In this document: in pieces, positions 55,780-64,000 of the stretch | Layout: the number at the start of each line of letters is the position of its first letter | Numbering within the stretch: position 1 is the first letter of the stretch | Source: Heliocidaris erythrogramma | Taxonomy: Eukaryota; Echinodermata; Echinoidea; Camarodonta; Echinometridae | Reading direction: 5' to 3' | DNA length: 64,000 nt | Assembly (NCBI GenBank): GCA_025617745.1 | Contig: CM046857.1 | Coordinates: forward strand, 26,692,094-26,756,093 | The notes under the pieces: model-generated | What the model saw: the letters and a program-made list of their open reading frames with translations, nothing else | Told to the model about the DNA's origin: nothing | Databases searched by the model: none | Translations under genes and position numbers: made by a program

Positions 55780-56075
55780 TGATAGCGAAAATGATGACGA
55801 TGACGACGATGATGATGAAGATAATGATCATGATGATGATATTGATGAACATGATCATAATGTTGATGGTGATTTTGGTAGCAGAGATGGTGAAGATGAC
55901 GAATATGAATATGATAGCAAATATGGTAGGGGAAATGGTGATTGTTGATAAACATGGTGATGTTGGGTATAATGATGATAGTGATGGGATGGTGATGGTT
56001 GTGGTGATCGTGATTATAATGACAAGGGTGATGTTATAATGACGATAATGATGGTTACATTTAAAAAAGGATTAT
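55780..56075. repeat. ATGATG/GATGAC trinucleotide-rich tract
   Basis: Imperfect GAT/ATG repeats start within a few bases of the exon 31 donor and continue for about 260-300 bp. Open frames on both strands here (Met/Ile-rich, His-rich) are repeat artefacts. Confidence 0.85.
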
Positions 56076-56208
56076 GGCTGTGGCGTTGATGAAAATATAA
56101 TGATAATGATGAATCCAAATTGCAAAGGCCTATGTTTTTCTGTTAATACTATATTGGAGTTATTGATATCAATTTAAGATAGTGAATTGATGTTCTTTTG
56201 CCCTCTAG

Positions 56209-56322
56209 ACGTGGACGAGTGTGCCAGTAACCCCTGCATGAATGGAGCAACATGTGACGACCAAGTCAACATGTATCTCTGCATTTGTGCACCAGGATTT
56301 ACAGGAACTCTCTGTCAAATCA
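56209..56322 (+). CDS. Gene B exon 32: cbEGF
   Basis: 114 bp, phase 1-1. [16 protein letters not shown] to [10 protein letters not shown]-glucose and O-fucose sites. Confidence 0.92.
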
Positions 56323-56825
56323 GTAAGTAAAAGATTCAGATAATTTTTTTTTAATTTCATCTTACTACACATTTCGACTTTCTGGCTAATGTACAGGTAT
56401 ATTATATCATAGACAAATGTTTTTCGGTTTTCTAGTTGAATCTAAACAGCATTTCCCGGTACTACCTGTTTAATGACATAGTCTAGTCTGTTAGTGTTAA
56501 CAAAAAGTATTAAATAAAAATTCTCCTTTTTAGTTGTTGTTGTTGCTTTCAAAATTCACATGATACAATTTGATCTTTTCACCAATATTTGTACGTGGTC
56601 GAGAAGTGACCTTTATTCAGGTATTGTACTGTTATATAATTTTATAGACAACAGTAATATAACAACTGCTTAATAATGTATTGCGGTTTTTACAATAAAT
56701 ATTACCGTGGTATCGTAATATGGTCTACCCCTGACACAGAATCAGATTCCTGTGCATTTGGAGTCAAGCAACAATAATCATACTGCTCCAGATTAGAAGT
56801 GTATCTTTCCATTTACACCCTTCAG

Positions 56826-56936
56826 ACATTGACGAATGTGCGAGCAGTCCCTGTGTCAATGGAGAATGCGTGGATGGTATCGATGGCTTCATATGTTCAT
56901 GCAGACCTGGATGGACTGGTGTATTGTGTGACGAAG
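56826..56936 (+). CDS. Gene B exon 33: cbEGF, one residue short
   Basis: 111 bp, phase 1-1. [18 protein letters not shown] to GWTGVLCDE. Shares the shortened second loop NGECVD with exon 37. O-glucose site only. Confidence 0.92.
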
Positions 56937-57304
56937 GTAACTTGTGTTTAATCATCTTATTGCCTTAAAATGTTAATGGCATTGATTCCCTGTATCGTAC
57001 ATGTTAATGATAATTGGTAATAACATGTTATTGATATTTTCGTGATATAGTAATTTCCATGAAAAGAACCTATAAGAACTGCCATCAGACCATTATATAT
57101 ATGTAGGCGATTTCTCAACACCGCATAAGAAAACATTTTCTGTCCAAAAGATTTTACTCATTTAGAATATTTCTTGAAAGGAACAACTGCTTGATGAAAT
57201 ATTTTAAAATGCTTGATAAGCAACTGATCAACGTTCATTTGTAGCTATTTTATGATTGCAATCGTTATTACATCATATGATAAACAACCCGAATTGTTTT
57301 CCAG

Positions 57305-57418
57305 ATATTGATGAGTGCTTCAGCCAGCCTTGTGTGAACGGAGGAACATGTGATAATCTTGAGAATAGATACCAGTGCAGATGCCTTCCAGGATTCTCTG
57401 GACAAAACTGTCAAAATG
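57305..57418 (+). CDS. Gene B exon 34: cbEGF
   Basis: 114 bp, phase 1-1. [16 protein letters not shown] to [10 protein letters not shown]-glucose and O-fucose sites. Confidence 0.92.
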
Positions 57419-57822
57419 GTAAGTGTATAAAGATCACATTTCGGCCTCAGTGTCGGTCGATGCATTTTAATGTGATTTCTGATCTTTAGCGATCTCTTAA
57501 AATACCAGCCATCTCTGTTACAAATATTTCTGTGTACATGGCAAAAAACTGTAACTTATTACACTTTTGAGGGAGAAAATCTCCAAGGTATGCTGAAGTT
57601 ATGCATCTAAACCCGATTTTGGTCATGATTGTATTTGAAAAGGATCAAATGGCAGGCCAACAGGCTATGATGAGGTAAGGAAGCATTCATTACCTTATCT
57701 TCAAAGAGAGATGACCGCGTCATACCAGTATTCAATGTTAAAAGGCCTAACTTTAACTCATGTTCATATTATTGCTAACAAATTTGTTGATATACCTTTT
57801 GAAAGTAATTATTATAATGTAA

Positions 57823-58101
<279 letters not shown>

Positions 58102-58518
58102 TAATATGAAATGCGCAACGTCTACAACTTTGATATGATTATCCGCATTTATAGGAACTGTTTTATTCTTTTATGTATAATGACCGATGAGCATACAAGG
58201 TGTCTTTAAATCAATTTTAACTTGCTAACAAAATCTGTTTGAAACCTGAAAATACGCCCCGGGAGAAATAAAAATGTCAGGCAGGAGGTTATAAGAATAT
58301 AGGAGGAAAGAATAAGTTGGGTTTTTTCGAATATGAATAAAGAATCCAAGATGTATAAATCATCTGTGTAAGACTTGTGAACTCACGAAATTATTTAGAT
58401 CAATAGCGAGATATTCTTTTTATGTGCATTGATTTAATATAATATGTAAAACTTACAGCTCATGCAGATACAGATGCCATATTATTTTGTTTCCAAAATA
58501 ATTTTTTATTTCTTCCAG

Positions 58519-58632
58519 ATATTAATGACTGCGAGACGAACCCTTGTCAGAATGGCGGGATATGTGTGGATGAAGTCAATGCATTCTCGTGCATATGTCT
58601 ATCAGGATGGACAGGGACTATCTGCGATATGA
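58519..58632 (+). CDS. Gene B exon 36: EGF
   Basis: 114 bp, phase 1-1. [16 protein letters not shown] to GWTGTICDM. No canonical O-glycan motif. Confidence 0.92.
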   Translation: MLMTARRTLVRMAGYVWMKSMHSRAYVYQDGQGLSAI

Positions 58633-58805
58633 GTAAGTTTTGATTGACACTTTACCTCGCCGAAAGAGCTCAGAATAATTCGAAAGATTGTCATTTCATG
58701 TACTCGACATGGAACCATAATGTAGTTGCTATTACGTGAATGATATGGGGGTTAAAACGTTATTTGCAAAATTATAACCGTCTTTTTCCCTTTTCCCCAT
58801 TTCAG

Positions 58806-58916
58806 ACGTTGATGAATGTGCCAGCAACCCATGTATCAATGGAGAGTGTGTGGATGTCGTCAATGGTTATACATGCGTGTGTTATCCAGGATTCCGAGGA
58901 GTCACGTGCGATGAGA
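58806..58916 (+). CDS. Gene B exon 37: cbEGF, one residue short
   Basis: 111 bp, phase 1-1. [18 protein letters not shown] to GFRGVTCDE. The closest relative within the gene appears to be exon 33. O-glucose site only. Confidence 0.92.
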
Positions 58917-59044
58917 GTAAGTGCCTTCAGCTTTTATTATGTGCAATAACTGAATGCCATACTGACTGATGTAGGCCCTTGATTTATAGATATAGTTACT
59001 TTGATGATGAAAAAGCTGGCAGTGCTCGGTTACTGTCTTGCCGG

Positions 59045-59315
59045 AGGGGGGGGGGGCATGTCTCATTGAGACATACATCATCTGCGTACATGAAAACGAT
59101 AAATGGTTACTTTTTCAGCGTTCAGGGTATCAAAAACAACAAAAATCAAGGGTATCAAATCAGAGGTGATAAGAAGAAGATCCGCTGGAAGGGATACACA
59201 AATCAGAGATGTTAGACGGATTTCCCTCTTTATGGTATCAAAACTACTCCTACTGCAATCCCCGTTTAGGGTGCTTTCCAGAAAGATGTGCAGATCTCAA
59301 TGAGACATCCCCCCA
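59045..59315. repeat. Inverted-repeat bounded intron segment
   Basis: GGGGGGCATGTCTCATTGAG at the left and CTCAATGAGACATCCCCCC at the right are inverted copies about 235 bp apart. Possibly a MITE-like insertion in intron 37, but this rests on one copy. Confidence 0.4.
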
Positions 59316-59473
59316 GCTGTCTTGATTGGTGAATATAATAGGCATGCTAATAATAACTAAGAGTTGCGACTTGCTTTGCACAATTCTTATTATATCAATC
59401 AACGTCTCTATGTGAGGCCGAACGATTTTGATAAATTAAATACCCTCACTATTTGTATTACTTTTATGTACAG

Positions 59474-59587
59474 ATGTGGACGAATGTGCAAGTAGCCCCT
59501 GCCTAAATGGAGGATCTTGCATCGATGAAGTGAATGGTTTTATTTGCCAGTGTCCGATTGAATGGGGTGGCGACAGATGTGAACTGA
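59474..59587 (+). CDS. Gene B exon 38: cbEGF
   Basis: 114 bp, phase 1-1. [16 protein letters not shown] to [10 protein letters not shown]-glucose and O-fucose sites. Last EGF before CUB2. Confidence 0.92.
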
Positions 59588-60017
59588 GTAAGTACTTGAT
59601 AGAACACTCAATACAATGACAAAACAGTCAATACACTATTAATAATATAATTACGTTTATTTAGATCTTCAATAATGCTATGTCCTTCCATTCAACGTTG
59701 GGGAGAAGAAACCGTGCAACGCATTGTCTCGTTGAGATGAATGCTTTATACGAATGCGCAATCTTTTTAGTAAATACTATAGATGAATAGTCTCCATTAT
59801 ATTTCAGTTTTTTTGTCAGGTTATTGACAAATTTGCCTGGGGTGGGGGTTTCCCTTTTTCCTTCAATATCGGTTGTGTATTTTAAAACTATGTGATGCTT
59901 TGCATATTCTCATATTAGGTTGGATTGGCAAGGATAATAGCCAACTCTTTAAGTTCTATAGCTATTTGCTTTGGCTGATATTTATAATTGACACTGATCA
60001 TATATTCATTTTCCCAG

Positions 60018-60377
60018 AGGGAGATTGTAACCGCAATTACACCATCCCCGCTGATGGCGACCTGACGGTCAGCTCTCCCAACTACCCCGCCAACTACGAG
60101 AACAACCAGTACTGCCTCTGGCTCATCCAAACACCACCAGGCACCCATATCCGTGTTTCCTTCCTCGCCATGGGCACCGAACTCAACTACGACTTCTTGT
60201 CCGTCGGCAACGGCGAGGACATCGATGATCTCGGCTCACGTGCCATCCACGCGTCCGGGTTGGAAGTTCCACCGTCTTTCTTGACCACGGATAACCTTGT
60301 TTGGACCCTGTTCACATCGGATGGGAGCAAGACGGAGAGTGGGTTTAGAGTGAGCTACACCACCGTGCTGAATGCAG
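60018..60377 (+). CDS. Gene B exon 39: CUB domain 2 in a single exon
   Basis: 360 bp, phase 1-1, encoding a complete CUB of about 115 residues. DCNRNYTIPADGDLTVSSPN and YPANYENNQYCLW hold the first disulfide and S-P-N-Y-P. TELNYDFLSVGNG and TSDGSKTESGFRVSYT hold the calcium-site acids and the closing strand. Only two cysteines, as in CUB1. Unlike CUB1 it has no internal intron, and its codons are visibly richer in G/C-ending triplets (AAC, TAC, CTC, ATC) than the EGF exons around it. An N-Y-T sequon is near the start. Confidence 0.93.
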
Positions 60378-60769
60378 GTATGCTTGATTAGCAATGTTGT
60401 CAAATTGTAGAAGCTACAGTAGAAGCTATAGAGTAATGAGAGGGAAATGGAGTAGCCAATGTGAGAAGGAAGAGATGAGAGATAGAGAGAGATAAAGTAG
60501 AATGATATATCGACAAAAAGAGAAGCATTCAACTAGAGGAACGCTGAGAAACTGAGCTATGAAATAAGGATATATTGTGAAGAATAAGGAAAATACCATC
60601 TAGAGAGGAGAAAGAGAAAGAGAGAAAAAAAAATTAGTAAGTGGTAGAGAATGTTATTGCAGACAGGAACTCGTCACGAATGAACTGTATGTGGTACTTT
60701 TGGTAATGTTCATTTATTTTGTGGTGTGAAGGTTCTTATAAATTCTTTTAATGATATTTGTGTATTTAG

Positions 60770-60892
60770 ATCTGGTGGACGAATGTACAAGTAGCCCATG
60801 TCTAAATGGCGGCTCGTGTGTAAATGGCCAGAATAGATTCGACTGTCTCTGCGATCGTTACTACACAGGAACTCTATGTGAAACCTATATTG
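60770..60892 (+). CDS. Gene B exon 40: cbEGF
   Basis: 123 bp, phase 1-1. [17 protein letters not shown] to YYTGTLCETYI. It has one extra residue before the calcium box and extra residues after the last cysteine. O-glucose and O-fucose sites. Confidence 0.9.
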
Positions 60893-61230
60893 GTAAGAAC
60901 AAATAGATTTCATGTGTTCAATCTCATGCATCAAGAACTCAACCTTGTGAATTACTTATAAGGAATTGGATTATGCATATATACATGTACATCATTTCAC
61001 GTGAGGATATATATTTGGTGATGACGGTGGTTACTTCATAACTAGATAGGTACTAGACATGCTAAATATGCTAGACACATCATACGTTTTAGATTGTTTT
61101 AAAGAATGTTATGTTTGAATCAGAATATCTTCTTTCTGTTAAAAGCTCTGTTCTTCAGTTATGTTTCAACTTATTGAAGAAACAGATATACGTGTGGCAT
61201 AATTATATTTCATTAATCAATCTAAACCAG

Positions 61231-61347
61231 AAATGAATGCATGTGCTAGTGATCCGTGCCCAGAAGGAACCCAATGCTTCAGTGATGTTAATGGCTACTC
61301 CTGTCTCTGCCCTCGTGGGTTCGTCAATGATGCTTGCCTCATTACAG
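61231..61347 (+). CDS. Gene B exon 41: divergent EGF
   Basis: 117 bp, phase 1-1. EMNACASDPCPEGTQC to GFVNDACLIT. O-glucose site. Alanine replaces the calcium-box glutamate, and the final glycine-rich turn is missing. Confidence 0.9.
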
Positions 61348-61880
61348 GTAAATCTTCCTTTCTATTAGTAAGAAAAGATTTCTTATCAATTTCTTATGAC
61401 TTAGACCAAATTTTAATAAGACTCTATGATATGATTTATTCTTAAAATAATAGCACTGTAGGCTAGCTCTTTATAACATCTTTGAAAACCGATAGAGGAC
61501 TATTAATAGGCAATGATCAATCTTTGATCTGTGTTAACAACAACACACTAACATCGGCATATAAGTGGATGAACTTGTAAACAAATCGATGTAATCTTGA
61601 CTTACAAAACAGGAGTTAGCATCATTTGACATTACTTTTGTCCATATCAAAGCACTCGTTTTTTATACAGTATAATTAATTTATTACAGCTTCGTATTCA
61701 ATGCTTATTATACTTAGTACACAATGATGCTAGACTATCATCTTTTTTTAGGTGGAACATAACTATGAAAAGAAAGAAAAATTTTGACTGCTGAGAGCAA
61801 GAAACTCTATTACCAGAGGATTATTTTGCATGACGACTTCGACTTTGAAATAATTTCTCCTTATTGTGTTTCACATGCAG

Positions 61881-62003
61881 CTATCACTGAACAGGGCCCA
61901 TGTGATGAAGATCCCTGTGCTAATGGTGCAACATGTATGGTGAACGGTGACGAGTTCGAGTGTATATGTAGCAACGGATGGACTGGTGAACGCTGTAATA
62001 TTG
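61881..62003 (+). CDS. Gene B exon 42: divergent EGF
   Basis: 123 bp, phase 1-1. AITEQGPCDEDPCANGATC to GWTGERCNI. O-fucose site. The calcium box is replaced by TEQGPC, three residues longer than usual. Confidence 0.9.
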
Positions 62004-62319
62004 GTATGTTGACGAAAAGTGTTGCTTTTTAACAAAATTATAATTTTATCCTTTAAACATGGTTGAGAGAAATCATGAACTTGCCAATATACTTGAGAAA
62101 GTAGTGTTTTTATCCATTAAATGAGAACAACTATGGTAGTATGTTTATAATTACTACTATGAACATTGATTACATTAGATTTTTAGGAAAATGCCCTTTT
62201 TAACATTTCTATACCCACCCAATTAATTTCGCTTCAAATATGAATATATATTGCAGCATTTTCCAACTAGACTACAAATTAGTAATTTATATGTTTATAT
62301 ATTATATTATTTCTATATT

Positions 62320-62612
62320 TCTCTACATTGCTCTCTCTCGCTCTATCTCTCCCTATCTTTCTATCTCTCTATCGATCTCGCATTCTTTATTTATTCTCTT
62401 ATTCGCTCTTCCTTTTTTATCTATCATATTTTCCTTAAATCATCTATCCCATTCTTCTTCTCTTACTCTCACCTCTTTACATTTTTCATTATTTTCATCA
62501 TATATTCCTCATTCCTCATTTTACTCCTTTTCTATCTTCCTCTTTACTTTCTCTCCATCTCTCTCTCTCTCTCCTTCTCTCACTCTCTCTCTCTCTCTCT
62601 CTCCCCCCTTCT
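62320..62612. repeat. CT-rich tract upstream of exon 43
   Basis: CTCTCT-rich sequence, ending 12-40 bp before the exon 43 acceptor and doubling as an extreme polypyrimidine tract. A 220-codon open frame that runs through it into exon 43 is an artefact. Confidence 0.85.
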
Positions 62613-62624
62613 TAATGCCCTCAG

Positions 62625-62738
62625 ATATCAACGAGTGTGCTAGTCAGCCATGTTTGAATGGTGGAACATGCATCAATGGACTAGGCATGTTTACATGCCA
62701 GTGCTGTGATATATTCAGTGGCGACCGTTGTGAAATTA
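62625..62738 (+). CDS. Gene B exon 43: EGF with a seventh cysteine
   Basis: 114 bp, phase 1-1. [16 protein letters not shown] to DRCEI, with CQCCDIFSGDRC in the last loop. The odd extra cysteine follows directly after cysteine 5. O-glucose and O-fucose sites. Confidence 0.92.
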
Positions 62739-63345
62739 GTAAGTTTGTCATACCCTCTACGGAAGGTTTATCAGATGTATGGGTCATCCGATTTTACATA
62801 ACTGATGATATCCCTGAAGTTAACATAGTCAATAAATTTTCATGGAAAAACAAAGGATATATCAATATATTGTCAGATTCGAACAATTTTCAGTCTCTAT
62901 AGGGCCTACTGGGTAATAAAATGCTATAAAGTTTTGGAAAGGTACCGACTTCATAAAATGGAAGATATCCCAAATGTTATGAATGGCGAGAAAAAAGAGT
63001 GCCAATGGAAATTTTCTTTCTTTTCAGAAAAAAATTAAATTTGTGGATGATGCTGTATCACACATTTAGAAAATTGACAAAAATGAAATGAAATTTTAAA
63101 AAAATACCTATAATCAGTTTGCTTAAAATGTAATATTTTTCATCAAGCATTTTAGTACATATTTATGCATAATTCATATATTTTTTTATTTCACTCAAAA
63201 ATGTAGAAGGCCATGACCTACCTTTAAAGTAAGTCTGTACTCAGAAATAACTTTCATGATCATTATCACTAAACGATTTCAACTTGTGTTTCCCTCAAAG
63301 TATTAATTCATCATGTTAATTGTACACCATTTTTCTACTGATCAG

Positions 63346-63474
63346 GTGTGGGTGATACTATCTGCGACACAAATCCATGTGTGAATGGCGCCCTCTGTGT
63401 CCCACCCCAGGGTAATGATATACAGTATACTTGTGTGTGTCCGGATGGTTACATTGGAGCTAACTGTGAACTGG
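63346..63474 (+). CDS. Gene B exon 44: non-calcium EGF
   Basis: 129 bp, phase 1-1. GVGDTICDTNPCVNGALC to GYIGANCEL, with a long third loop (VPPQGNDIQYTC). The start resembles EGF module 1 (NGALC). No canonical O-glycan motif. Confidence 0.9.
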
Positions 63475-63929
63475 GTAAGTTCCTGTCCATTACATGATAT
63501 GCTCATGCCATTGCCCTACCAGAAGCAAAATACAGTCCCACAGTGTCATAAAATGTGATCAGGTTAAACGTACAATCATATTGTCTATACTGTATCACCT
63601 CGTCCATCCCAAGTGATTATTTTCTTTCTTTTCTGTTTTAATATAAGACCATCAGAGAGTGAGAGAGAAAGAGAGAGAAAGGTGGGGCCTAGTCGTCTAG
63701 GTCCTATGGTCGATGTCAGGGGCAGATGTCCAGAGTAATTTTCCAAAGGGATAGTAGTGTGGGGATAATTGTCCAACTGTACAATGGTAGTCTAGAAAGT
63801 AGGTGTCCTTAAATTCAAAATTATATCAAGGGAAAGACGTATTGGCCGATTATACATTATAACATGCTTTAGGAGCCTTGTCTACTATTAGCTCTTCTGA
63901 ACTAATCACCAATTTCAAATCTTCCACAG

Positions 63930-64000
63930 AAATCGACGAATGTGCCAGCAACCCCTGTCTGAACGGCTATGAATGCATAGATGAGGTCAATGGATACAGA
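63930..64000 (+). CDS. Gene B exon 45: cbEGF, cut by window edge
   Basis: [20 protein letters not shown] and NGYR are visible, with a calcium box and an O-glucose site. The last two cysteines lie beyond the window. The gene continues rightward. Confidence 0.88.

Noticed and set aside
55641-56039. His-rich minus-strand and Met-rich plus-strand open frames
   Set aside because: They are translations of the GAT/ATG trinucleotide repeat and the exon 31 antisense.
62240-62902. 220-codon plus-strand open frame
   Set aside because: It is CT-repeat intron sequence read through into EGF exon 43; only the EGF part is real coding.

Overview
The window looks like echinoderm, most likely sea urchin, genomic DNA. 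It is AT-rich and intron-rich. Its main gene combines a signal peptide, an EGF module, a CUB domain and a long run of EGF modules, as in the sea-urchin fibropellins. The introns carry a Mag/SURL-like Ty3-gypsy element, a DIRS-type element, tRNA-derived SINEs and many short terminal-inverted-repeat elements. No species can be named from sequence alone.

Layout. Positions 129-2296 are the last three exons of an upstream plus-strand gene (gene A): two EGF modules, then a membrane-spanning exon with a very short cytoplasmic tail. From 2297 to about 10.4 kb there is no convincing gene: a 3' UTR, a degenerate GTGTT-rich repeat field, GA-rich tracts, a tRNA-derived SINE, a Tc1/mariner-like MITE and a SINE whose head resembles 7SL RNA. 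Gene B starts with a signal-peptide exon at 10641 and runs off the right end. Its first intron (17.4 kb) holds five TIR elements, a SINE, long homopolymer runs and the gypsy element (22590-28055, minus strand). From 28135 to 64000 gene B has EGF1, CUB1 (two exons), a half-size EGF exon, 33 EGF exons, CUB2 (one exon), then six more EGF exons, the last cut by the window edge. Almost every exon is symmetrical phase 1-1, about 114 bp, one module per exon.

Gene B introns also hold a PIF/Harbinger relic, a 55-bp minisatellite abutting a LINE 3' fragment, another SINE, a TIR element with internal tandem units, and a nearly complete DIRS-like element (46342-52550).

Biology. Gene B is predicted to be a very large secreted or surface extracellular-matrix protein. 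Its modules carry calcium-binding EGF signatures and Notch-type O-glucose (26 of 41 EGF modules) and O-fucose (18 of 41) motifs. Gene A, just upstream on the same strand, may be a relative in an EGF-protein cluster. The oddest points are an EGF exon with one extra base near its acceptor, a half EGF exon, an EGF with seven cysteines, a second CUB in one GC-rich exon, and the 7SL-like SINE. I did not see a clearly new multi-gene system. Exon calls were made by reading splice sites and phases by eye, with no transcript evidence.
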